Below, piece by piece: positions 45,595 to 53,663 of a DNA stretch of 64,000 nucleotides. The notes under the pieces were generated by a model, which worked only from the letters and a program-made list of their open reading frames with translations, ran no database searches and was not told where the DNA came from. The position numbers were made by a program, and so were the translations under genes. Every line of letters begins with the position of its first letter. The stretch's first letter is position 1. Source of the DNA: Marinobacterium rhizophilum (GTDB lineage: Bacteria; Pseudomonadota; Gammaproteobacteria; Pseudomonadales; Balneatricaceae); the NCBI RefSeq assembly GCF_024397915.1, contig NZ_CP073347.1, positions 4,960,001-5,024,000 of the forward strand. The letters run 5' to 3'.

Positions 45595-45628
45595 AAAAGC
45601 CCCCTGACCAGGAGGTCAGGGGGCTTTT
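45595..45628. terminator. Perfect 15-bp terminator hairpin between yqaJ and AAA genes
   Basis: AAAAGCCCCCTGACC (45595-45609) pairs exactly with 45614-45628 across an AGGA loop. A-tract and T-tract flank it, so it can act in both directions. It lies in the minus operon between the YqaJ gene (upstream) and the AAA gene, which may lower expression of the downstream part. Confidence 0.82.
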
Positions 45629-45685
45629 ATTGATGGAGTGGTGGTTGTGGGTGGAGCTAAGGTCGGCGACGTGCGCCGTGGCTAT

Positions 45686-46726
45686 TCAGAAATAAAATGA
45701 GCGTGGTTGTTTTGAGGGCAAAGTGGGCTGCGCTATTGGCTCCTGCGCCGTGTGCTCCTCAGTTGGGGCAGTTGCTGGGATGGCCGTGTTTGCCGCCTCG
45801 GGCTGAGTGACGGTGAGGCGGATGCGCTCCGATGCAGGTTTGCGGTACTGAGTGAGACAGGCTTCATCGATCTCGCCCAGCTGCTCGGCAATGAGCACGG
45901 GATAATCGATATTACCGTTGACCCAATAACGGCAGATTTTAATGCCGGCATACTCGGCATGGGCGAATGCACCCATCATCGCCACCAGGCGTTGCTGCAC
46001 CTCGGTCATGGCCTGCTTATGTGTTTTGAGTTGTTGCTCCAGTGCTTTGGCTTGATGGTTCACCTCCAGATAGTGTTGGGACAGGGCTGCCCAGCGAGAC
46101 TGATCAGCCCCTGCGGGAACAAAGTAATCCCGCTCAGGGCATTTATCGGGTTCCTGCCGGGTATCGATCAGCGTCCAGAACTGACGGGCGGTGTCTTCCA
46201 GCGTGCTGAGAAAGGCATCATCCCGGGTGACCTCGAACTCGACCAGTTCATCGTCATGGAAGAACACTAACCAGCCTCGGTCTGCGCCGGCGACGAGGAT
46301 CTGGTGTTGCACCTGAACCCAATACAGCTGATAGGTGCTGCTTTGTTCCGCGCCTGAGCGTACCTCCTCGAATACGCGGGCGGTGGGGCATTTCAGTTCA
46401 ACTGGTTCACCGGCATTGTTGATGCCATCGAAGCTGGCACGCAGCAGATGGTTGTGGTCCGCTTCGGCGCACAGCGGCAGCAGCAGATCCTGGTGCGCCT
46501 GTTCGAAGGCCAGGCGTGCTTTGGGTTCCAGTTGGATACCGCGTTGCACGTTAGGGTTAGCGGACAGGTCGTCAGGCAGTATCAGTGCCGTTTTTTCGGC
46601 CCACAGGCGCCAGGGTGTTTTATAGGGCGAACGGTCCATGATAACCGGGGCTTCCGACGCCGTAATACCGCCATTACGCCAGCGGTGCCAAGCGGGTGTT
46701 CGCTGGGAGAGATCCACGATACGCAT
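45686..46726 (-). CDS. YqaJ-family viral recombinase (lambda-exonuclease-like)
   Basis: 346-aa nuclease. N-terminal TPAWHRWRNGGITASEAPVIM and SPYKTPWRLWAEK, then GIQLEPKARLAFE and the catalytic LRASFDGINNAGEPVELKCPT (D..ExK). This is the 5'-3' exonuclease partner of RecT/Bet annealases. A coiled coil (about residues 220-260) and a Pro/Thr-rich tail ending PRSFYF follow. It lies 71 nt downstream of recT. The SFYF end is shared with the DUF3150 protein. Confidence 0.9.
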   Translation of the reverse strand: MRIVDLSQRTPAWHRWRNGGITASEAPVIMDRSPYKTPWRLWAEKTALILPDDLSANPNVQRGIQLEPKARLAFEQAHQDLLLPLCAEADHNHLLRASFDGINNAGEPVELKCPTARVFEEVRSGAEQSSTYQLYWVQVQHQILVAGADRGWLVFFHDDELVEFEVTRDDAFLSTLEDTARQFWTLIDTRQEPDKCPERDYFVPAGADQSRWAALSQHYLEVNHQAKALEQQLKTHKQAMTEVQQRLVAMMGAFAHAEYAGIKICRYWVNGNIDYPVLIAEQLGEIDEACLTQYRKPASERIRLTVTQPEAANTAIPATAPTEEHTAQEPIAQPTLPSKQPRSFYF

Positions 46727-46797
46727 GCAGCCTCCTAAGCGGGAGGCAGCACCCGGCCGGGGGGGACTGTCTCCCCGGGTGGGTTAGTGGGAAAGGC

Positions 46798-47616
46798 TCA
46801 GGACGCCTGGCGCGCCTCAAGTGGTGCGGGCACCTGTTGGCGGGCGAGATGAATCTGCTGTTGAGCGAACGTCAGATCCATCCCTTGGAAGTGCTCCTGT
46901 GCGTATTCCAGCGCGCTATTCCAGGCGCCGGACGACTCGGCACGTTCGATCAGCTTGCTGACCAGGCCTTGGGTCCGCGCAGGGATTTGTGAGAGATCGG
47001 CCAGCTGAGGCTCAACCACGACCGTGGCCTGTGCTTCAATGATCCGCTCGGCTTCATCCTGATCGAAGATGCCGACAAAGCCGAAGGCAAGGCGCGAACA
47101 CTGAATCATCGCCTTGTGCCGGAGCATGCGTTTGGTGTGGGTCTGCCAAGGGCCGCTGTTACGGTAAGGGCCATTGCTTCCAACACCCTCAAACGGTGGA
47201 CGGTAGACCTCATCCAGGTGCTCCGTGATCTTGACTGGATGCGAGCGGTCGCGCCGGTAAATGATGCACTCCATCCACTCCGGGCATTCTTTGGCACCAT
47301 CAGGCGTGACGCGGGTGTCGGCACTGCGAAACTCCATGCCATCGAACTGATCGTGTTGGTTGATGATCCGTGACCAACCATCGACCCCAACCACCGGTAT
47401 GATCCCGGCGTGCTTGTCCGGAAAGGCATAGACCTCCCTGGTGAACGGATTGAGGCCATACTGGTCCGCAACAACCAGCAATGCCATCATCTGTTCGTTG
47501 CTCGGCGCACTGCCATCCCGCTGTCGGAAAGCGGTGGCCTTGAGCGTCTCGAATAGCTTGGCGGGATCGACATTGAAGCGCTCGGCAAAGCGCTCGGTCA
47601 GTTTGGGCTTATCCAT
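46798..47616 (-). CDS. RecT/Bet-family single-strand annealing protein
   Basis: 272-aa recombinase from ATG 47616 with GGAGGG upstream; the longer frame to 47817 overlaps the glycine-zipper gene. It shows RecT/Bet features: LFETLKATAFRQRDG, NEQMMALLVVADQYGLNPFTREVYAF, GVDGWSRIINQ and CSRLAFGFVGIFDQDEAERI. It anneals complementary single strands produced by the YqaJ exonuclease, for recombination of the mobile element or of invading DNA. Confidence 0.92.
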   Translation of the reverse strand: MDKPKLTERFAERFNVDPAKLFETLKATAFRQRDGSAPSNEQMMALLVVADQYGLNPFTREVYAFPDKHAGIIPVVGVDGWSRIINQHDQFDGMEFRSADTRVTPDGAKECPEWMECIIYRRDRSHPVKITEHLDEVYRPPFEGVGSNGPYRNSGPWQTHTKRMLRHKAMIQCSRLAFGFVGIFDQDEAERIIEAQATVVVEPQLADLSQIPARTQGLVSKLIERAESSGAWNSALEYAQEHFQGMDLTFAQQQIHLARQQVPAPLEARQAS

Positions 47617-47974
47617 GGTGATGCCCTCCATCTGAGGGCTGAGCGGAAAGATGCAGTGAGAAGGTATGGCCGCAGTCACTGCACTCGAAATTATCCAGTA
47701 CACGCGCATCAACCACCGCACCGATCTTGGCGCCAGCAATGCAGCCAGACGCACCGCCAACCAAACCGCCAATGATAGCCCCGGCAATTCCGCCCGCGGC
47801 CACCCCCACCGGACCACCGACTACACCGACAGCCATGCCAACACGCGAGCCGGACAGCGCCCCGCTAAAACCGGTCACCGTACCGGCCACGCCGCCGGCG
47901 ACGGCTCCTACTTTTTTGCCATAGTCACGGGTCATCACCTGCGTCGAATCGCAGGCTGAACATCGAATCTTCAT
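47609..47974 (-). CDS. Zinc-ribbon/glycine-zipper protein
   Basis: 121-aa protein. The N-terminus has CSACDST and the C-terminus CSDCGHTF, two half-ribbons able to bind zinc. Between them, residues about 20-90 are a glycine zipper of GxxxG repeats (GAVAGGVAGTVTG, GGIAGAIIGGLVGGASG) likely to insert in membrane. It overlaps recT by 8 nt and starts the minus-strand operon. Possibly a membrane anchor or pore-like protein; function unknown. Confidence 0.7.
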   Translation of the reverse strand: MKIRCSACDSTQVMTRDYGKKVGAVAGGVAGTVTGFSGALSGSRVGMAVGVVGGPVGVAAGGIAGAIIGGLVGGASGCIAGAKIGAVVDARVLDNFECSDCGHTFSLHLSAQPSDGGHHHG

Positions 47975-48198
47975 GGGTAATCTCCAGATACAGAAAAGAG
48001 TCAGAGACGGACCAAGGGAACCCGGTCCTGAAGCACGTCACCTGGTGTGTGCTCGGGTAGGTAATATGTATCTGAGATTATTTTGAATCGAAATTGCGAG
48101 CGCATCTCGGAGTGATTTCAAGCGGCTGGGTTGTGGGCGCTCAGAGTTATTTTCTACAGATCTGAAGTATTGCATGAACCTATAATGGAGCAATACTC

Positions 48199-48393
48199 AT
48201 GCGTCTCTTACGTTTACCCGAAGTCATGTACCTGACTGCTTTGTCCCGCTCAAATCTTTACCGCAAAATTCAAGCTGGCACGTTCCCAGCCGCCGCCCGC
48301 ACCGGATCTAACTCTGTTGCCTGGGTCGAGGAGGAAGTGCTTGCTTGGATTCAAGCGCGTATAGACGAGCGAGGTCTGCCAGATACTCCGTAG
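48199..48393 (+). CDS. AlpA-family regulator
   Basis: 64-aa excisionase-type HTH protein (MRLLRLPEVMYLTALSRSNLYRKIQAGTFP) ending VEEEVLAWIQARI. AlpA proteins activate integrase/excision genes of P4-like elements. GGAG precedes the ATG. It is divergent from the glycine-zipper/recT operon and heads the plus-strand half of the mobile gene set. Confidence 0.88.
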   Translation: MRLLRLPEVMYLTALSRSNLYRKIQAGTFPAAARTGSNSVAWVEEEVLAWIQARIDERGLPDTP

Positions 48394-48682
48394 AACCGGC
48401 AAAACCCAAGAGGTCGTCGCTTCATTTCTTCATTTTCCTGCAACCTGCTAGTTTCCTCGAGTAGCCAGATCATCAAAACGCCGCGATTTGTGGGGTTTTT
48501 GGGGTTGTTTGCCAAGGTTTGCCGTCTATATGGCACCGGTATAATAATATAAACCCCCTCCCCACTGGCTAAGCGCTCAAGTGCGCTAACTCTTCATACT
48601 ATATGCATAACTTACTGACTAAACATTTGGTCAGTGTGTTCGTGTATGGCTAACGAGGACTCTGACTTCAACGGAGTTCATC

Positions 48683-49339
48683 ATGTATCAGAAACGTGTA
48701 CTGGAAAACCATAACCTAACCCTCTGGAACGAATCCAAGTATTGCGGCTGGCCTCTCTACGAGGGTGGGCCACTGGTCAAAGAGTACCTGGATCGTCTGC
48801 TCTACGTTATCGACAACGCCACACAGGAGTTCGAGAGAGTATTTGCTGTTCGGGTAGACCTGAGGTGCAGTGGTCTGACAGGTGACATCCTGTCTGGCAA
48901 TGACGCCATGGAGCGCTTCAAGAAAGCGTTGGATTCCAGAATGGCGAGCTATCAGCAACGTCGGGCTCGACAGGGCAAACCTGTCTATCGCTCAACGATC
49001 AGGATGGTCTGGGCAAGGGAGCTAAAAGATGCCCGTACGCCGCACTACCATCTGTTGCTGCTCTTCAATCGAGAGGTCTTCTGCTCACTGGGTGAGTATC
49101 ACTCCAGTAAGGGCAGTCTGATGACGATGATTCTGAACGCGTGGTGCTCGGCCGTCGGTATTCCATACCACATCAATCCTGGCCTTGTGCATGTTCCCGA
49201 CAATCCTGAGTACTTCCTTAATCGCTCTGATAGCTATGTTCAAATGGCGGACTTGTTCTCCCGTGCTAGCTATCTATGCAAGGTCGACACCAAGTGTTTC
49301 GGCCGAGGGTTCCAGAGCTTTGGTTCGACACGCAAGTAA
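48683..49339 (+). CDS. Inovirus Gp2-like (YagK/YfjJ domain) protein
   Basis: 218-aa protein with a YagK/YfjJ C-terminal domain. Visible segments are FAVRVDLRC, the HUH-like RTPHYHLLLLFN, INPGLVHVPDNPEYFLNRSDSYVQ and RASYLCKVDTK. Family members resemble rolling-circle replication initiators of filamentous phages and P4-like islands. It may replicate or mobilise the element; this is inference from the family. Confidence 0.85.
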   Translation: MYQKRVLENHNLTLWNESKYCGWPLYEGGPLVKEYLDRLLYVIDNATQEFERVFAVRVDLRCSGLTGDILSGNDAMERFKKALDSRMASYQQRRARQGKPVYRSTIRMVWARELKDARTPHYHLLLLFNREVFCSLGEYHSSKGSLMTMILNAWCSAVGIPYHINPGLVHVPDNPEYFLNRSDSYVQMADLFSRASYLCKVDTKCFGRGFQSFGSTRK

Positions 49340-49421
49340 CAAGGCCCTGACTGTCGGGCTCTCCTGTAGATGGTATGACTGCGGCTTTGCCGTTCTTACC
49401 ATGTATGCAGGAGACCGAATC

Positions 49422-49952
49422 ATGTCCGACGATAACTTATCTTGGGCCGACCGCTGGATGCGCCAGTATGAGCAGGAGCACCCGGACGTCTTGCAGCAGG
49501 GGGTGCACATAAGCAAAGCCCCCTCGAACGGTTGGCAACCCCATCCGCATCCTCCTGAAACCCCGTCACGGCCGTCGAAAACAGGGGGTAATGCGTGTCT
49601 TTGGAGTGCTCCCGAAGACCCTGTTGTCCGCACGACAGACCCAGTGGTGCTGGCGGCAATCCAGGCCCGCAAATCACTGAAGCTGACACAGGCAACATTT
49701 GCCCGTTGTTTGGGGATCAGCCCCCGCACTGTCAGTGAATGGGAGCAAGGGCGCCGTCAACCCAGTGGTGCTGCACGGACGTTGCTGCATTGGGCTGCCG
49801 AAAGGCCTGAATACCTGAAGCAGGCCCTACAGGCCTTTCGGCACTGCAAGGCAAAAGGGCTGTCACCCGGAGGGGGTGGTACGTCAGAGCAGTTAAAAAA
49901 TACGGCTCGAGACTGTAAATTTTTCTGTGTAAGTAGCGGTATATCACAGTGA
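49422..49952 (+). pseudogene. XRE-type regulator, C-terminus replaced by IS256 insertion
   Basis: Starts at ATG 49422 (MSDDNLSWADRW) with AGGAG upstream; 176 aa as it stands. Residues about 80-135 form an HTH (LTQATFARCLGISPRTVSEWEQGRRQPSGAARTLL) like MqsA/XRE antitoxin domains. The last 14 codons lie in the IS256 end. Removing the element and one copy of the 8-bp duplication gives an original tail NTAQDNDTER ending at TAA 51243-51245. The DNA-binding domain is untouched, so function may persist. Confidence 0.82.
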
Positions 49953-51214
49953 GAGTCGATCACCGAAAATGATGATGAACTGACTCATCGCCTGTTTCCA
50001 GTCCCTGATCGGCATCGTCCACTTCTTTGAGATGTGGTGCAACGCCAGATAGAGCACTTTCATCACCGATTTGTCGGTCGGGAATGAGCGGCGAGTCTTG
50101 GTCACTTTGCGCAACGAGGCGTTGAGGGACTCGATCGCGTTGGTGGTGTAAATCACCTTGCGGATCTGTGGCGGGTAATCGAAGAACACGCACAGGCGTT
50201 CCCAGTTTGCTCGCCAGGAACGGCTGATCGTTGGGTGCTCTTCGTCCCACTTGGCCGCGAAGGCGTCCAGCGCAGTCTCGGCTGCGGAGAGTGTCACTGC
50301 GCCGTAAATAGTGCGCAGGTCGGCAGCCACCTCCTTACGTTGTTTCCAGCTTACGTAACGCAACGAATAACGTACCTGGTGCACGATACACAGCTGGACC
50401 TGGGTCTTGGGGTACACGGCTTCAATGGCTTCTGGGAACCCCTTCAGACCATCGACGCAGGCGATCAGGATATCCTGCACACCGCGGTTCTTGAGCTCGG
50501 TGACCACTGACAGCCAGAACTTGGCACCCTCTGTCTGCGCCATCCATAGGCCTAGCAGTTCTTTCTCACCGTCCATGTTGATGCCTAACGCCAGATAAAC
50601 CGACCTGTTCTGAACCATGCCGGACTCGCGGCTGCGAACCGCCAAGGCATCGAGATAGACGATGGGGTAGACCGTATCCAGTGGCCGATTTTGCCAGGCA
50701 TTCACTTCATCCATCACGGCATTCGTCACCTGGGAGATAAAGGTTGGCGAGACCTCGACGCCGTAGGTTTCTTGAAAGTGGGCCTGGATATCACGGGTGG
50801 TCATGCCTCGGGCGTACAACGACACGATCCGGTCATCGAAGCCCTGTAGCTGCTTCTCGCCTTTTTTAACCAGCTGGGGCTCAAAGGTGCCGTTGCGGTC
50901 TCGCGGTACATCCAGGTCGATATCACCGTGAATGGAACGGACTGACTTACGATTCTTGCCGTTGCGGGAATTGCCGGTATTTTTACCGGCTGTGTCGTGT
51001 TTTGCATAACCGAGATGACTTTCCATCTCGGCCTCCAAGGCTCGCTCGGCCACTTTTTTGGTGAGCTGCCTGAGAAGGCCGGACTCGCCGAGGATATCTT
51101 CAGGGCTGGAGCAGCCTTCCAGCAACTGATCTATAAGGGTGTCTGATATAGGCATTCTGTTGTCCTTTCAACAGGTTGGAAGAATGCCACTTACACAGAT
51201 TTTTTTACACTCTC
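49909..51214 (-). mobile_element. IS256-family insertion sequence
   Basis: 1306-bp element. The left end GAGACTGTAAATTTTTCTG and the right end in reverse complement GAGAGTGTAAAAAAATCTG are clear inverted repeats, extended by TGTAAGT. It carries one intact transposase on the minus strand and is flanked by the perfect TACGGCTC duplication. It appears complete and potentially active. Confidence 0.95.
49944..51155 (-). CDS. IS256-family transposase
   Basis: 403-aa mutator-type transposase. It contains YLDALAVRSRESG and ACVDGLKGFPEAIEAVYPKT, with the DDE residues in the DAL, DGL and final NAIESLNASLRKVTKTR segments. Length and start (MPISDTLIDQLLEG) are normal. The frame is intact. Confidence 0.96.
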   Translation of the reverse strand: MPISDTLIDQLLEGCSSPEDILGESGLLRQLTKKVAERALEAEMESHLGYAKHDTAGKNTGNSRNGKNRKSVRSIHGDIDLDVPRDRNGTFEPQLVKKGEKQLQGFDDRIVSLYARGMTTRDIQAHFQETYGVEVSPTFISQVTNAVMDEVNAWQNRPLDTVYPIVYLDALAVRSRESGMVQNRSVYLALGINMDGEKELLGLWMAQTEGAKFWLSVVTELKNRGVQDILIACVDGLKGFPEAIEAVYPKTQVQLCIVHQVRYSLRYVSWKQRKEVAADLRTIYGAVTLSAAETALDAFAAKWDEEHPTISRSWRANWERLCVFFDYPPQIRKVIYTTNAIESLNASLRKVTKTRRSFPTDKSVMKVLYLALHHISKKWTMPIRDWKQAMSQFIIIFGDRLSL

Positions 51215-51280
51215 TACGGCTCAGGATAATGATACGGAGAGGTAAATCTCTCGAACGCCATCACACAGCTAGAGGACCAA

Positions 51281-51565
51281 ATGATGTTAATACTACCTTC
51301 CATGAACGACTCGAAAAAGAATGGAAAAGAACCAACCAAGCGCACCAATAAGCGCGCCATGAACCGTGAATCCAGCCGCCAATTGCTGGAGAGCAGAAAC
51401 ATTGAGTACTGCACTAACAATGACGGCATCCACCTGATAGTCACCGGTAACGGCGGCTTGATCGACTTCTGGCCAGGCAAAGGCAAGTGGATCGCTCGTG
51501 ACCAGAGCATGTCTGGTTTCGGTGTCTTCAATCTGATCGACATGATCGAGTCAGGTCTGCTTTGA
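51281..51565 (+). CDS. Hypothetical phage-type small protein
   Basis: 94-aa protein starting at ATG 51281 with GAGGA upstream. The N-terminus is Lys/Asn-rich; the C-terminal half contains GIHLIVTGNGGLIDFWPGKGKW and FGVFNLIDMIESG. Such short GxIDFWPxxGxW proteins recur in phages and islands, but I cannot name the family. Original distance from the XRE gene was about 36 nt before the IS256 insertion. Confidence 0.65.
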   Translation: MMLILPSMNDSKKNGKEPTKRTNKRAMNRESSRQLLESRNIEYCTNNDGIHLIVTGNGGLIDFWPGKGKWIARDQSMSGFGVFNLIDMIESGLL

Positions 51566-51662
51566 TCTCGTTTGCTCATCGCCGGCTCACATCGTAGAGC
51601 CGACTCCATCCTGCACGGCATTCTGTTAATCGCCTGCACCTTTCTTCTACACCACCCCCGCC

Positions 51663-51704
51663 ACAGCTTCTGCATATGGGCTACCCAAGCCCAGGGGAAG
51701 CTGT
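51663..51704 (+). other. Hairpin before RecD-like helicase gene
   Basis: ACAGCTTC (51663-51670) pairs with GAAGCTGT (51697-51704), with GGGCT/AGCCC pairing inside the loop. It lies 25 nt upstream of the helicase ATG. It could be a leader structure or weak terminator. Function unknown. Confidence 0.45.
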
Positions 51705-51728
51705 AGCCTTTATTTGGACCTAGATCAC

Positions 51729-53180
51729 ATGAACAGACAGATTCAGCTCAACCCTGATCAGCTCGAAGCCCTGGAGGCTATCAAGCACTTTCTCAACAAC
51801 CCTGACCTGGAGGCATTTGTACTCTGTGGCAGTGCAGGCACAGGCAAAACCACACTGGTTTCCATGATCATCGAGCTTGTTCATCAATTGGGTATGGAAA
51901 GCCTACTCGTGGCGCCGACAGGACGTGCTGCCCAGATATTGCAAGGCAAGCTCAACTGGCTGCTGCCCAAGACGCTTGGACCTGTCGCCGTATCGACACT
52001 GCATGGGGCGATCTACTACATGGCAAACCTGAGCGTAGACGACGCACGCCCTGAGGAAGGGCTCAGCGCGCTGCACATGGACTTTACGATCAGGAAGCAA
52101 GGTAACCCCTTTGATCTGATGATCGTTGATGAAGCATCAATGGTTGGGAATACTGCGCTCTTTCAGCCATCAATGCGATTTGGTTCAGGAAGGCTGCTGA
52201 GTGACCTGGTGGGATACGTCCAGTACCTCTATAGGGAAGGTATTGTGAGTCGTCCGATCAAACTTCTGTTTGTCGGTGACTTGGCTCAGTTGCCTCCGGT
52301 GGGGAGTCAGCAATCGCCGGCACTGAGCCCCGAGTGCTTGTACAGTAATTTCGGGCTGCAAGCGCGACGGTATGAATTGACCACGGTCATGCGGCAAGGA
52401 GAGAACAGCGGGATTCTGGCCTGGGCGAACGCCATCCGTGACTGGATCTTCCATTCTTCCGGCGGCGCAGTCGAAATACCCTTTAACGGCCATGACATCG
52501 TACCTGCCGACTTCCTTTCAGCGGTTCGAACGATTGCTAACAACGTCCGCCAGCAACAGCCCTCGGCAGCCGTAGTGTACAGCAACGCACTGGCGCTTGA
52601 TTACAACCTAGGGGTTAGGGAGCAGCTGTGGGGTAATCCCTACAGTCCTGTCGTCGTGCGCGACAAACTGTTGGTGACTCGGAACTGCCCGAGTGCTGGG
52701 CTAAGTAATGGTGATTTGGTTCGGGTAGTGGGCATCCATCCCTCCAGCTGGCGGGAGCAGGTGCGGCTGCCCAATGGGCAAGCGGTGGACTTATATTTCA
52801 GAGAAATGCTGCTTAAACCGGATGCGTCGACAAACGAGTCGAGCACGATCAAGTGCATGGTGCTGGAGAACTTACTGTTCTCAGGTCACCGTGATCTGCA
52901 GGACTGTGAGCAGTTCGCACTCTTCGAGTTGGTCAGGCAGCGACATCCCCGCGTGGATCCCGATAGTTCCGAGTTTAGAGAGCTGCTCCAGGCTGACCTT
53001 TACTACAACGCTGTCCAAGTGAAGTTTGGCTACGCCATGACCTGCCATAAGGCCCAGGGCGGGGAGTGGCAGCAGGTGATCGTAGATCCGCTAGGGGTAA
53101 GGTTGGACACCGAGGATGGTTGTCGCTGGTTGTACACGGCGGTGACTCGGGCGTCGAATTCGCTGATAGTTGTAACCTAA
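51729..53180 (+). CDS. RecD-like SF1 DNA helicase
   Basis: 483-aa ATP-dependent helicase. Walker A CGSAGTGKTTLV near residue 35, Walker B LMIVDEASMV, LFVGDLAQLPPVGS, VMRQGEN and the C-terminal YAMTCHKAQGGEW and YTAVTRASNSLIVV motifs match the RecD2/TraA/Pif1-type SF1B group. ATG 51729 (MNRQIQLNPDQ) is preferred over TTG 51714. It closes the plus-strand half of the mobile gene set and is followed by a strong 17-bp hairpin. Confidence 0.9.
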   Translation: MNRQIQLNPDQLEALEAIKHFLNNPDLEAFVLCGSAGTGKTTLVSMIIELVHQLGMESLLVAPTGRAAQILQGKLNWLLPKTLGPVAVSTLHGAIYYMANLSVDDARPEEGLSALHMDFTIRKQGNPFDLMIVDEASMVGNTALFQPSMRFGSGRLLSDLVGYVQYLYREGIVSRPIKLLFVGDLAQLPPVGSQQSPALSPECLYSNFGLQARRYELTTVMRQGENSGILAWANAIRDWIFHSSGGAVEIPFNGHDIVPADFLSAVRTIANNVRQQQPSAAVVYSNALALDYNLGVREQLWGNPYSPVVVRDKLLVTRNCPSAGLSNGDLVRVVGIHPSSWREQVRLPNGQAVDLYFREMLLKPDASTNESSTIKCMVLENLLFSGHRDLQDCEQFALFELVRQRHPRVDPDSSEFRELLQADLYYNAVQVKFGYAMTCHKAQGGEWQQVIVDPLGVRLDTEDGCRWLYTAVTRASNSLIVVT

Positions 53181-53213
53181 AATAGTAAGAAAAAATAAAA
53201 GTGACATTACAAA

Positions 53214-53250
53214 CCCAGATATTCTGATACTTAGTATCAGAATATCTGGG
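53214..53250. terminator. Perfect 17-bp hairpin after helicase gene
   Basis: CCCAGATATTCTGATAC (53214-53230) pairs exactly with 53234-53250 across a TTA loop. It lies 33 nt past the helicase stop. No T-run follows on the plus strand; an A-rich flank would give a T-rich tail on the minus strand. Terminator, recombination site and protein-binding site are all possible. Confidence 0.6.
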
Positions 53251-53411
53251 TAAGTAGCGTCAAATTAATAAAATATATGAGAACGGCAGTTGTTGGCGGC
53301 GGCGTAAAGCTGCGTATAAATGGTGAAGTTATGGAATACCATAGCCGGGGGGATCACCGGGGTTGGTGGCTTGCTATGCTGATGGGCTTAACGGCGGCGA
53401 TACAGGCATAG

Positions 53412-53654
53412 TTACCGGACAACGCCAAACCTCAGTCCCACGGTGACGGGTTGCCGATGTGAGCTACGCGACAACCACTCATGCAGCACGGCATCAAACG
53501 GCACCTTGGCATGCAAACCAGCCCGTTGTTCGACAGCGTGTTGAAAGCTCTTCTGCGTTAGCTCACTACGGCGGTACGAATGTCCCATCGCACGCTTGAT
53601 GGCGACAAAATGGGCGATGTCTTCGGCGAGTTCCGCCGCGCTGATGGGCGTCAC
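53412..53654 (-). pseudogene. Tyrosine recombinase fragment (second of tandem pair)
   Basis: The N-terminal fragment (80 codons) starts at 53654 directly after the preceding recombinase gene and reads SAAELAEDIAHFVAIKRAMGHSYRR, the SAM-like core-binding region of a site-specific integrase. It stops after HEWLSRSSHRQPVTVG with the catalytic domain missing. Its tandem position resembles recombinase-in-trio (RIT) elements. Confidence 0.65.
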
Positions 53655-53663
53655 TTGGGCGCC

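Larger units (their letters stand above)
49901..51222. repeat. 8-bp target-site duplication around IS256 element
   Basis: TACGGCTC occurs at 49901-49908 and again at 51215-51222, exactly flanking the element ends. A perfect copy implies recent insertion. Confidence 0.95.
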
